DNA from: Pseudomonadota bacterium
GTDB lineage: Bacteria > Pseudomonadota > Alphaproteobacteria > Caulobacterales > Caulobacteraceae
Direction: 5' to 3'
Length of the DNA: 64,000 nucleotides
NCBI GenBank assembly: GCA_018241995.1
Contig: JAFECT010000001.1
Coordinates: 153,959 to 217,958 of the forward strand
The notes below the pieces were generated by a model. It had not been told where the DNA came from and made no database searches. It worked only from the letters and a program-made list of their open reading frames with translations. The translations under genes and the position numbers were made by a program. Shown one piece after another: positions 27,441-34,827 of the stretch (position 1 is the stretch's first letter; each line of letters begins with the position of its first letter).

Positions 27441-27455
27441 TACCAATAATTGGTA
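27441..27455. promoter_or_regulatory. Likely ParD operator palindrome
   Basis: TACCAAT-A-ATTGGTA is a perfect inverted repeat centred 30 bp upstream of the parD start, in an AT-rich patch. ParD-type antitoxins autorepress by binding such sites. Confidence 0.6.
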
Positions 27456-27496
27456 CCCGGCCCAAGGCCTTGCAAGAATGAGCTTCCCGCCCCCGG

Positions 27497-27525
27497 TTGC
27501 GCCCACCGGGCAAAGCCTGTAATAA
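27497..27525 (+). promoter_or_regulatory. rplY: Candidate promoter of rplY
   Basis: TTGCGC and TAATAA are separated by 17 bp. Transcription from here would give a leader of ~65 nt ahead of rplY, containing the hairpin at 27557. Confidence 0.4.
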
Positions 27526-27556
27526 CGCGCGCTCTTGATTTCCGGGGATGCACCCA

Positions 27557-27588
27557 CGCCGCGCCAAGCCGCGCGGCGGTTTCGTTTT
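27557..27588 (+). promoter_or_regulatory. Attenuator-like hairpin in the rplY leader
   Basis: A 7-bp stem CGCCGCG / CGCGGCG with an 8-nt loop is followed by GTTTCGTTTT, just before the rplY ribosome-binding region. The only gene upstream on this side is on the minus strand, so it does not end a preceding gene. Confidence 0.4.
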
Positions 27589-27598
27589 AGAGGCGACT

Positions 27599-28213
27599 AT
27601 GGCCGAGATCGTTCTGAACGTCGAAGTGCGCGAGCGCACCGGCACCGGCGGCGCGCGCAGCGTGCGCACCCAGGATAAGGTTCCTGGCATCCTGTACGGC
27701 GGCGCGCTCGGCCCCGTGCCGATCGCGGTCAACACCAACGAGTTCCGCAAGGCGCTCTACACCGGCAAGCTGCTGGGCCACCTGGTGACCCTGAAGTACG
27801 GCGACGAGAGCCAGCCGGTGATCGCCAAGGACGTCCAGTTCGACCCGGTCAGCGATAAGCCGCTGCACTTCGACCTGCTGCGCGTCGACGAGCACGCCGA
27901 CGTGCGTATCGCCGTGCCGGTGCACTTCAAGAACCACGAAGCCTCTCCGGGCATCAAGCGCGGCGGCACGCTGAACGCCGTGCGTCACGACCTGGAAATC
28001 TGGGCTCCGGCCGATCACATCCCGGAAGACATCATCATCGACCTGACCGGCCTCGAAATCGGCGACCAGGTGCGCATCTCGGCGGTGAAGCTGCCGGAAG
28101 GCGTGCGCTCGGCCATCACCGACCGTGACTTCGTGATCGCCACCATCACTGGCCGCGCGGCCGAGGCGGAAGCGACCGAAGGCGAAGGCGAAGCCGCCGC
28201 CACCGAAGAGTAA
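27599..28213 (+). CDS. rplY: 50S ribosomal protein L25/Ctc family
   Basis: 204 residues from ATG 27599. It has the N-terminal L25 domain (LNVEVRERTGTGGARSVRTQDKVPGILYGG) and the C-terminal TL5/Ctc beta domain (VPVHFKNHEASPGIKRGGTLN). The last ~20 residues are Glu/Ala-rich. It binds 5S rRNA in the large subunit. It is followed by a terminator and then pth, the common rplY-pth order. A longer frame from 27548 would cross the leader hairpin and is rejected. Confidence 0.94.
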   Translation: MAEIVLNVEVRERTGTGGARSVRTQDKVPGILYGGALGPVPIAVNTNEFRKALYTGKLLGHLVTLKYGDESQPVIAKDVQFDPVSDKPLHFDLLRVDEHADVRIAVPVHFKNHEASPGIKRGGTLNAVRHDLEIWAPADHIPEDIIIDLTGLEIGDQVRISAVKLPEGVRSAITDRDFVIATITGRAAEAEATEGEGEAAATEE

Positions 28214-28236
28214 TCTTCCCGACACGGGAAACGGCG

Positions 28237-28268
28237 ACGGCCTCTCCCGCAAGGGCAGAGGCCGTTTC
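28237..28268 (+). terminator. rplY terminator
   Basis: ACGGCCTCT pairs perfectly with AGAGGCCGT over an 11-nt loop, followed by TTTCT. It lies 24 nt after the rplY stop. Confidence 0.8.
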
Positions 28269-28281
28269 TGCATCTGGAGAC

Positions 28282-28332
28282 GAGAGCATGTTAGGAAAAG
28301 TGGCGCGCGCTTTTCCGCCCGAACATGCTCTC
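28282..28332. repeat. Nested palindromic intergenic element
   Basis: Outer 11-bp arms GAGAGCATGTT / AACATGCTCTC enclose inner arms GGAAAAG / CTTTTCC. The 51-bp unit folds into a two-tier hairpin. The layout resembles the dispersed GAGCATG palindromes known from alphaproteobacterial intergenic regions. It separates the rplY terminator from pth. Confidence 0.75.
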
Positions 28333-28350
28333 CCCTAAGGACTCTTCCAC

Positions 28351-28977
28351 GTGTTGATTCTCGCCGGTCTCGGCAATCCGGGCGCCAAATACGCGGGCAA
28401 CCGCCACAACATCGGCTTCATGGCGATCGACGCCATCGCCGATCGCTGGCGCTTCGGGCCTGAGCGCAACAAGTTCCAGGCGGTGGTGCGCGAGGGCTCG
28501 ATCGAGACGCCGGAGGGGCCGGTCAAGGCGCTGCTGCTAAAGCCCCAGACCTTCATGAACGAGAGCGGTCGCTCGGTCGGCGAGGCCATGAAGTTCTACA
28601 AGCTGAAACCCGCCGACGTGGCCGTCTTTTACGACGAGATCGACATGGCGCCCGGCCGCTTCCGGGTGAAGACCGGCGGGGGCGCCGCCGGCCACAACGG
28701 CATCCGCTCGATCACCTCGGCCATCGGCCCGGATTTCCGCCGCGCCCGCATGGGCGTGGGCCATCCGGGCGTGAAGGAGCTGGTGCACGGCTATGTGCTG
28801 TCCGACTTCGCCAAGGCCGAGCAGCCTTGGCTGAAGGCCCTGATCGACGCCTGCGCCGACGCCCTGCCCTTCCTGGCGATGGGCGAGGACGACCGCTACC
28901 AGGCCGAGGTGATGCGCCTGGCCCCCGCGCCCAAAGCCGATCCGCGCAAGCTGGGGCGCGAAGCCGCGGCCGATTGA
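28351..28977 (+). CDS. pth: Peptidyl-tRNA hydrolase
   Basis: 208 residues, start GTG 28351. The N-terminus MLILAGLGNPGAKYAGNRHNIGF contains the catalytic His (NRHNIGF). QTFMNESG and the region VFYDEIDMAPGRFRVKTGGGAAGHNGIRS follow. It recycles peptidyl-tRNA released from stalled ribosomes. It follows rplY, as is usual. Confidence 0.95.
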   Translation: MLILAGLGNPGAKYAGNRHNIGFMAIDAIADRWRFGPERNKFQAVVREGSIETPEGPVKALLLKPQTFMNESGRSVGEAMKFYKLKPADVAVFYDEIDMAPGRFRVKTGGGAAGHNGIRSITSAIGPDFRRARMGVGHPGVKELVHGYVLSDFAKAEQPWLKALIDACADALPFLAMGEDDRYQAEVMRLAPAPKADPRKLGREAAAD

Positions 28978-29033
28978 CCCTCACAACCGCTCGTGGCATC
29001 GCGGGAACGGGGACGGGGAACTATCTAGGCGTC

Positions 29034-29798
29034 ATGTTCGGTCTGCTCGGAATGCTGGGGGCTGTGCCCTGGCCGGTTGGGCTTCTGGTGATCATCCTGA
29101 TGATCGCCCTGGCGGCCCATGTGGTGCGCACACATCAGAACACCTACTGGCTGTGGGTGATCATCGCCTTCCCGGGCCTGGGCGCCCTGATCTACCTCTT
29201 TGCCGTCGTCGTGCCCGAATGGTCCGGCGGAGCCTCGGCCCGACGCATGGGCAAGGCGGCGCGTGACGCCATCGACCCCGGCCACGCCTACCGCCAGGCC
29301 AAGGCCGCCTACGACGACGCGCCGACCGTCCAGAACATGATGAAGCTGGCGGAGGCCGCCTGCGGCATGGGCCGCTGGGCCGAGGCCGAAGAGCTCTACG
29401 CCAAGGCCGCCCAGGGCTTCTACGCCGAGGATCCGGCGCTACTGCTAGGCCGCGCCCGCACTCTGGTCGAACTCGGCAAGCCCGAGGAAGCCGTCGCGCC
29501 GCTCGATGCGCTCAGGACCCAGGGCACCCGCCTGCCTGAGGCCGACCTGCTGCGCGCCCGCGCCATGCAGGCGCTGGGCCGACCTACCGAGGCGGAGAGG
29601 GCCTACGCCGCCGCCGTGGAACGCATGGCCGGGCTCGAGGCGTTGGCCCGCCAGGCCGTGTTCCTGGCCGAGACCGGGCGCCAGGACGAGGCCAAGCGCA
29701 TCCTTGCCGACATCGAGCAGCGCACCCGCAAGACCCAGGCCCACTTCCGCACCGAGGCCAAGCGCTGGCGCGACTTCGCCGCGGCCAAGATCGGGTGA
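29034..29798 (+). CDS. Membrane-anchored tetratricopeptide protein
   Basis: 254 residues from ATG 29034. Two N-terminal membrane segments (PVGLLVIILMIALAAHVV and YWLWVIIAFPGLGALIYLFAVVV) resemble the phospholipase-D-type N-terminal membrane domain. The rest (from ~85) is a TPR-like helical domain: MMKLAEAACGMGRWAEAEELYAKAAQGF, LARARTLVELGKPEEAVAPL-type repeats. It probably scaffolds a complex at the inner membrane. Partner unknown. Confidence 0.75.
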   Translation: MFGLLGMLGAVPWPVGLLVIILMIALAAHVVRTHQNTYWLWVIIAFPGLGALIYLFAVVVPEWSGGASARRMGKAARDAIDPGHAYRQAKAAYDDAPTVQNMMKLAEAACGMGRWAEAEELYAKAAQGFYAEDPALLLGRARTLVELGKPEEAVAPLDALRTQGTRLPEADLLRARAMQALGRPTEAERAYAAAVERMAGLEALARQAVFLAETGRQDEAKRILADIEQRTRKTQAHFRTEAKRWRDFAAAKIG

Positions 29799-29872
29799 TG
29801 TGAGGCGGCTCACACTGGCCGCGCGCCAACCGAGCCAAGGTGGCCTTTGAGAACGATCCTCAGGAGGCAAGG

Positions 29873-30352
29873 ATGACACGACTTTTGCTGGCCCTCGGCC
29901 TGGTGATGGCCGCGGCTCCTGCCTACGCCGGCGACACGCAGATCTATGGCAACGCGCGCTTCGGCTATCTCGTCAGCTATCCGGACAAGCTGCTCGCGCC
30001 TGAACAGGAGGCCGACAATGGCGACGGCCGACGCTTTCATGCGCGCCACGGATCGGCTTCGATGTCGGTCTGGGGCGGATGGCTCACGGAGGGCGAGACG
30101 CCCTCGAGCATAGCGCGCGAATACATGGGCGCGTGCGCGGGCGGGACCGTTACTTACAAGGTCGTGAAGCGAAGCCTTGAGGCCTTCTCCTGCATCACCG
30201 CCCGAGGCCGGGTTCTGTACCACAAGACCACGGTTCGCAGAGGCGCCAGGGCCACCCTCGAATTCGACTACCCCCGGGCCGAGCGCGCGATCTGGGACCC
30301 CGTGGTGAAACGCGTCGCCGCGTCCCTGAAGCAAGGCGCTCCGGCCGGCTGA
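29873..30352 (+). CDS. Exported hypothetical protein
   Basis: 159 residues from ATG 29873, with AGGAGG 5 nt upstream. A signal peptide (MTRLLLALGLVMAAAPAYA) precedes a small domain: YGNARFGYLVSYPDKLLAPEQEADNGDGRRF and FDYPRAERAIWDPVVKRVAASL. The 'fGy-vsyP-kll-p' pattern occurs in other exported proteins of unknown function, including the one at 34828 in looser form. Two cysteines may pair. Periplasmic. Confidence 0.7.
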   Translation: MTRLLLALGLVMAAAPAYAGDTQIYGNARFGYLVSYPDKLLAPEQEADNGDGRRFHARHGSASMSVWGGWLTEGETPSSIAREYMGACAGGTVTYKVVKRSLEAFSCITARGRVLYHKTTVRRGARATLEFDYPRAERAIWDPVVKRVAASLKQGAPAG

Positions 30353-30357
30353 ACGGG

Positions 30358-31188
30358 CTAGAACCGCCCCGCCTGGAAGTCGTTCACCGCCTGGATGATC
30401 TCCTCGCGGGTGTTCATCACGAAGGGGCCGTACTGCACCACCGGCTCGCGGATCGGCTTGCCGGCGAGCAGCAGGAAGCGCGCGTCCCGCGTCGCCTCGA
30501 TGCGCACCGTGTCGCCGAAGCCCAGGAAGGCGGCGCCCAGGGCCGCAACCGTGCGGCCTTCCACCTTCACCTCGCCCTCGTAGATCGCGATCATGGCGGC
30601 ATGGTCCGCGCTCAGGGGCTCTTCGAACACCGCGCCCGCGGGGGCCGTCACATCGAAATAGATCGGGTCGATGGCCGAGTCCTCGACCGGGCCGCGCGCG
30701 CCGCGCGCCGTCTTGCCGGTCACCACCTTGACCGTGACGCCGCCTTCGCGCGTCTCGACCGGGATCTTGTCGGCGTCGAACTCCTGATAGCCGGGCTCGC
30801 TCATCTTCAGGCGTGACGGCAGGTTCACCCACAGCTGGAAGCCGCGCATGCGCCCCTCGGTCTGCTCCGGCAGCTCGGAGTGGATGATGCCGCGCCCCGC
30901 GCGCATCCACTGGATGCCCCCGGTCTCGATCAGGCCCTCGCGGCCGGTATTGTCGCGGTGCCGCATCTTGCCTTCGAGCATGTAGGTCACGGTCTCGAAA
31001 CCCCGGTGCGGGTGGTCGGGGAAGCCGGCGATGTAGTCGGACGCCTCGGCCGAATCGAAGTGGTCCAGCATCAGGAACGGGTCGAAGTTCTGCGCCTCCG
31101 GCGTGCCGAGCAGCCGCGTCAGCCTGACGCCCGCGCCGTCCGAGGTCGGCATGCCCTTCACGGCCTTGGCGATGGGACGAACGGTCAT
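30358..31188 (-). CDS. Pirin-family bicupin protein
   Basis: 276 residues. It shows the pirin N-terminal cupin with metal ligands in FPDHPHRGFETVTYMLEGKMRHRDN and HSELP, and the C-terminal pirin_C domain (IYEGEVKVEGRTV, LLLAGKPIREPVVQYGPFVMN). Members bind iron and may act as quercetinase-like oxygenases or redox sensors. It is convergent with the preceding exported protein. Function not assignable beyond family. Confidence 0.92.
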   Translation of the reverse strand: MTVRPIAKAVKGMPTSDGAGVRLTRLLGTPEAQNFDPFLMLDHFDSAEASDYIAGFPDHPHRGFETVTYMLEGKMRHRDNTGREGLIETGGIQWMRAGRGIIHSELPEQTEGRMRGFQLWVNLPSRLKMSEPGYQEFDADKIPVETREGGVTVKVVTGKTARGARGPVEDSAIDPIYFDVTAPAGAVFEEPLSADHAAMIAIYEGEVKVEGRTVAALGAAFLGFGDTVRIEATRDARFLLLAGKPIREPVVQYGPFVMNTREEIIQAVNDFQAGRF

Positions 31189-31270
31189 GGCGCAAACTCC
31201 AGCAGCGATCAGGGCCGGATATCGGGCTCGCGGCGAGCGCTGACAAGCGCGCCTAGTGGAACACCACGTC

Positions 31271-31651
31271 TCACAGGGAGCCGAAGGAGCCCCAGAAGCT
31301 GCCCGCGAAGATCACCGCGTAGAGGAACAGGGGCACATTGAGCCTGAGCGCCAGACGCCCGCGCAGGCTCACGAACACGCAGAGCAGCGTCGCGGCGAAC
31401 GCCACGCCGGTCAGGACCATGGCCGCGGGCCGGCCCAGGAACGACACCGCAGCCCAGGCGAACACCGCGGTCATGGTCAGCACCATCAGGCTGACCAGGT
31501 GAAAACACAGATAGAGCAGCCACTTAGCCTGCTGCGGCAGGTCGGTCGCCAGCAGGGGCCGCGCCATCAGCCTGCCACCGATGAAGACGTGGATGCCGAA
31601 GGCCAAGAGCGAGACCGCCGCCGCGACCGCATAGCCGGGGTTGATATCCAT
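31271..31651 (-). CDS. Small integral membrane protein
   Basis: 126 residues from ATG 31651, preceded by GGGGAGGG at good spacing. Four hydrophobic segments (YAVAAAVSLLAFGIHVF, LLYLCFHLVSLMVLTMTAVFA, AMVLTGVAFAATLLCVFV, LNVPLFLYAVIFAGSFWGSFG). Family not named. It lies alone between the pirin and ychF genes and is divergent from ychF. Confidence 0.75.
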   Translation of the reverse strand: MDINPGYAVAAAVSLLAFGIHVFIGGRLMARPLLATDLPQQAKWLLYLCFHLVSLMVLTMTAVFAWAAVSFLGRPAAMVLTGVAFAATLLCVFVSLRGRLALRLNVPLFLYAVIFAGSFWGSFGSL

Positions 31652-31769
31652 CCGCGCCCTCCCCGCGCTCGCAACGCATCTGATACGCACGACCGCGACG
31701 CCCAGACCATCGCACAGCGGAGCGAACCGTGCTAAGCGCGCGCCGACCGTTCAATCTCCCCGAAAAATC

Positions 31770-32867
31770 ATGGCCCTGAAAGTCGCGATCGTCGGCCTGC
31801 CGAACGTCGGCAAGTCGACCCTGTTCAACGCCCTCACCCAGACGGCGGCCGCCCAGGCGGCGAACTATCCCTTCTGCACCATCGAGCCGAACGTCGGCGA
31901 CGTGGCCGTGCCCGAGCCGCGCCTCGACGTGCTGGCCAGGATCGCCGGCTCCAAGGAGATCATCCCCGCGCGGATCAACTTCGTGGACGTGGCGGGCCTG
32001 GTGCGCGGCGCCTCGAAGGGCGAAGGCCTGGGCAACCAGTTCCTGGCCAATATCCGCGACTGCGACGCGGTGGCCTTCGTGACCCGCTGCTTCGAGGACA
32101 GCGACATCACCCACGTCGAGGGCCGCATCGACCCCATCGCCGATCTCGACATCATCGAGACCGAACTGATGCTGGCCGACCTGGAGAGCCTGGAAAAACG
32201 CGTCTCCAACCTCGAGAAGCGGGCCAAGGGCGGCGACAAGGAAAGCGCCAACACGCTTCGCCTGGTCAAGGTCGCCCTGGAGCAGCTGAACGCCGGACGC
32301 CCCGCCCGCGCCGCCGACATCTCGCCCGAGGACGAGAAGGCCTGGCATATGCTGCAACTTCTGACCTCGCTGCCGGCCCTCTATGTCGCCAACGTGGAAG
32401 AAGCCTCGGCCGACAAGGGCAACGCCCTGTCCGACCAGGTCGCCGCCCGCGCCGCCAAGGATGGGGCCAAGGCCGTGATCATCTCGGCCCAGATCGAGAG
32501 CGAGATCGCCCAGCTGGACTCAGCCGAACGCGCTGAGTTCCTGGAGACGCTCGGCCTGGAAGAGCCCGGCCTGAACCGCCTGATCCACGAGGCCTATGCG
32601 CTCTTGGGCCTGCAGACCTACTTCACCGTGGGTCCGAAGGAGGCGCGCGCCTGGACCATCCACGTGGGCGACACCGCGCCCCAGGCCGCGGGCGTGATCC
32701 ACACCGATTTCGAACGCGGCTTCATCTCCGCCGAGACCATCGCCTACGACGAGTTCGTCAAGCACAACGGCGAGACCGGCGCGGCCGAAGCCGGCAAGAT
32801 GCGCAAGGAAGGCAAGGCCTACGTCGTCAAGGACGGCGACGTGATGCACTTCCGCTTCAACGTCTAG
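31770..32867 (+). CDS. ychF: Redox-regulated ATPase YchF (Obg-related)
   Basis: 365 residues. P-loop GLPNVGKST at residue 8, INFVDVAGLVRGASKGEGLGNQFL for switch II and the C-terminal TGS domain with RAWTIHVGDTAPQAAGVIHTDFE and KDGDVMHFRFNV. YchF binds ATP rather than GTP and associates with ribosomes. ATG at 31770 gives the family N-terminus MALKVAIVGLPNVG. A palindromic element follows. Confidence 0.96.
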   Translation: MALKVAIVGLPNVGKSTLFNALTQTAAAQAANYPFCTIEPNVGDVAVPEPRLDVLARIAGSKEIIPARINFVDVAGLVRGASKGEGLGNQFLANIRDCDAVAFVTRCFEDSDITHVEGRIDPIADLDIIETELMLADLESLEKRVSNLEKRAKGGDKESANTLRLVKVALEQLNAGRPARAADISPEDEKAWHMLQLLTSLPALYVANVEEASADKGNALSDQVAARAAKDGAKAVIISAQIESEIAQLDSAERAEFLETLGLEEPGLNRLIHEAYALLGLQTYFTVGPKEARAWTIHVGDTAPQAAGVIHTDFERGFISAETIAYDEFVKHNGETGAAEAGKMRKEGKAYVVKDGDVMHFRFNV

Positions 32868-32884
32868 AGCAACGCCACTCCCGA

Positions 32885-33026
32885 TCCGTCACCCTCGGGC
32901 TTGTCCCGAGGGCCCATCGTTCCGTCCGCGGCCGAGTGGCAGGCAAGCGCAGGATAGCGCTCGTACCTCTCTCCGCCCTGCATGGCCTCAGCCATAGGCC
33001 CTCGGGACAAGCCCGAGGGTGACGGA
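32885..33026. repeat. Perfect 30-bp inverted repeat with 82-bp spacer
   Basis: The segments 32885-32914 and 32997-33026 are perfect inverted copies. Each arm holds its own short palindrome (CCTCGGG and CCCGAGG around CTTGT). The arms resemble the common dispersed 'CTCGGGCTTGTCCCGAGG' repeats of Caulobacterales. The pair plus spacer makes a ~142-bp unit between ychF and a convergent gene. It could be a non-autonomous element or a strong bidirectional terminator. Confidence 0.8.
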
Positions 33027-33027
33027 G

Positions 33028-33399
33028 CTAGTGGATGGATACCGCCCGGCAGTCATCAGCCGACATCACCAGCGCATAGTCGGCGCCGACCTTCACGCAC
33101 CAGGTCAGGCCGTCGGCGCCTTTCACCGCGGTCTCTTCGCTGAGCCACAGCGAGGTCTTGGTGGGCGCGCCGCCCTCGGGCGTCAGCACCGCGGGGAGTT
33201 CGGCCTCGGAGCCCGAAAAGGCGATCTTGGTGCTGAGCACCCCGCCGACCGACGTCTTGCCATAGTCGCGACCGTTGATCGCCACCTGCACCGGACGCTG
33301 GGCGGCCGAGACCAGCACCAGCTTGCCGGCCGCGGCAGAGGCGGGCGGGGCCGCGAGCGCCGCGGCGGCGAGCGCGAGGGTCAGGACGAGGCGTTTCAT
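33028..33399 (-). CDS. Exported hypothetical protein
   Basis: 123 residues from ATG 33399. Signal peptide MKRLVLTLALAAAALAAPPASA, then a beta-rich domain (GKLVLVSAAQRPVQVAINGRDYGKTSVGGVLSTKIAF) with two late cysteines (WCVKVGA and DDCRAV) likely disulfide-bonded. Family not recognised. It ends 2 bp from the inverted repeat. GGAGG precedes the ATG by only 1 nt, so the start may lie further upstream. Confidence 0.65.
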   Translation of the reverse strand: MKRLVLTLALAAAALAAPPASAAAGKLVLVSAAQRPVQVAINGRDYGKTSVGGVLSTKIAFSGSEAELPAVLTPEGGAPTKTSLWLSEETAVKGADGLTWCVKVGADYALVMSADDCRAVSIH

Positions 33400-33560
33400 C
33401 CCTCCAACATGGCCCTTCGCCCCGTCCGGCGAAAGAGCCGCGCTGGTCGCAGGCGCCCACGGGACAGCTCTGAGCAAGGCTCACGTAGCCGCTTGTTAAC
33501 CGGTTTCAGGCCATTCAGGTCGACTGAGGCTCCAGTATCGGGGCCGGGAGCGCGCCTGCC

Positions 33561-33800
33561 ATGCCGATGTCCGAGGACGAGCTGAGATCGCATCTGCGCG
33601 AGGCTTTTCCGGACGCCGAGATCGCGATCCAGGATCTTGCCGGCGACGGCGACCACTACCGCGCCCGCATCGTTTCGACCGCCTTCAAGGGCCTGAACCG
33701 CGTTAAGCAACACCAGCTCGTCTATGCCGCGCTCAAGGGCAAGATGGGCGGGGAGCTGCACGCGCTCGCCCTCGACACAGCCGCGCCTCAGGAGGGTTAG
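33561..33800 (+). CDS. BolA/IbaG-family protein
   Basis: 79 residues: MSEDELRSHLREAFPDAEIAIQDLAGDGDHYRARIVSTAFKGLNRVKQHQLVYAALKGKMGGELHALAL. The conserved C-terminal His (ELHAL) and the loop DHYRAR are the [2Fe-2S] ligand sites shared with monothiol glutaredoxins. The monothiol Grx gene lies 1.8 kb downstream on the same strand. Together they are predicted to handle iron-sulfur clusters. The next gene follows after 2 nt. Confidence 0.9.
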   Translation: MPMSEDELRSHLREAFPDAEIAIQDLAGDGDHYRARIVSTAFKGLNRVKQHQLVYAALKGKMGGELHALALDTAAPQEG

Positions 33801-33802
33801 CC

Positions 33803-34723
33803 GTGCGCTACCGCCCGTTCGGACGTTCAGGAGTCACCACCTCGGCCATCGCGCTCTGCCTGACCGACGCCGCCGCCCGCAAGGGGGCCGAACAGGTGCA
33901 GGCGCTGGTGTTCGCCGCGCTGGAGGCCGGGGTGAACGCCTACCACATTGCCGGCGTCGACCCCGTGCTGCCCGAGGCGCTCGGCCGCGCCTTGTCGGTG
34001 GTTGAGCGCAACCTGGTGTTCGTTTCCATGCACGCGGGCATCGCGCGCGGCCGCATGGGCCTGACGCGGGACTTCTCGCCGGAAGCCCTGACCCTGGCGA
34101 TCGACCAGGCGCTGAACGCCTCGGGCCTCGGCCACATCGACCTGATCACCCTGGACAATCCCGGCTCCGAGGAGCTGCCTCGCGCTTCCCTGGAAGCGCT
34201 CAAGGCGATCCGCGCATCGGGCCGCATCACGCTGCTGGGCGTGGCTGGCGACAACGACGCCATGGACGCCTACGTCTCCGCCAACGCCTTCGACGTGCTG
34301 GTGACGCCCTATCACCTCCGTTCGGGCTGGAAGGAGCGCAACCGCCTCAAGGAGGCGGTGGGGCTGGACATGGGCGTGGTGGCCTACGGCTTCTTCCCCG
34401 AGGAACTGTCGACGCCGAAGAAAGCCGACGACCTCGCCGGTCAGAAGCGCGGCCTGTTCGGCCTGGGCAAGCCGCGCGACGACAGCCCGCTACAGGGCAT
34501 GGGCACCTACGCCTTCCTGCATCAGACGCCGAACTGGTCGGCCGAACAGGTCTGCCTCGCCTACGCCCTGACCGAGCCGTCGCTGTCGACCATTCTGGTG
34601 GAGTCGGTGGACCCCGCCCACTTCGCCGCCCTGGCCGCCGTCCCCGACCGCGACATGCCCCCGGGCCTCGCCGCCCAGGTGGAGATGGCCCGCTTCGGTC
34701 CGGCGGGCGCCAAGTCGGCCTGA
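33803..34723 (+). CDS. Aldo/keto reductase-like protein lacking catalytic residues
   Basis: 306 residues, start GTG 33803. The frame has the AKR barrel layout: MRYRPFGRSGVTTSAIALCL, HIDLITLDNPG, SLEALKAIRASGRITLLGVAG, NAFDVLVTPYHL. But the usual catalytic Asp and Tyr (expected near residues 47-52) read NAYHIAG, the Lys strand reads NLVFVSMHAG, and the HxP strand reads TLDNP. No catalytic tetrad is evident. It may be a binding pseudoenzyme. It is cotranscribed with the BolA-type gene (2-nt gap). Confidence 0.75.
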   Translation: MRYRPFGRSGVTTSAIALCLTDAAARKGAEQVQALVFAALEAGVNAYHIAGVDPVLPEALGRALSVVERNLVFVSMHAGIARGRMGLTRDFSPEALTLAIDQALNASGLGHIDLITLDNPGSEELPRASLEALKAIRASGRITLLGVAGDNDAMDAYVSANAFDVLVTPYHLRSGWKERNRLKEAVGLDMGVVAYGFFPEELSTPKKADDLAGQKRGLFGLGKPRDDSPLQGMGTYAFLHQTPNWSAEQVCLAYALTEPSLSTILVESVDPAHFAALAAVPDRDMPPGLAAQVEMARFGPAGAKSA

Positions 34724-34781
34724 AGCCTTCGACGGCAAGCGCCTGATCTGGGGCGGGTTCGAGACGTTCCTGTCCCTCTAG
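34722..34781 (+). pseudogene. C-terminal remnant of a DUF1428 (YbaA-like) protein
   Basis: The segment translates to EAFDGKRLIWGGFETFLSL and a stop, matching the characteristic end of DUF1428 proteins (FDGKR-I-GGFE). All codons end in G or C except one. No upstream part of the gene remains; the preceding bases belong to the AKR-like gene in another frame. It looks like debris from deletion of most of a DUF1428 gene. Confidence 0.6.
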
Positions 34782-34827
34782 GGCGCCCTTCCCCTCGACA
34801 AGCACCGCAGCTGTGCGAGGTTGAACC

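Noticed and set aside
29810..31246. 478-codon minus-strand frame over the exported protein and pirin genes
   Set aside because: Shares only an out-of-frame shadow of the pirin gene; no motif.
33490..33520. TTAACCGG before the BolA-type gene as a CtrA site
   Set aside because: A single TTAACC half-site without a partner at N7 spacing is not enough.
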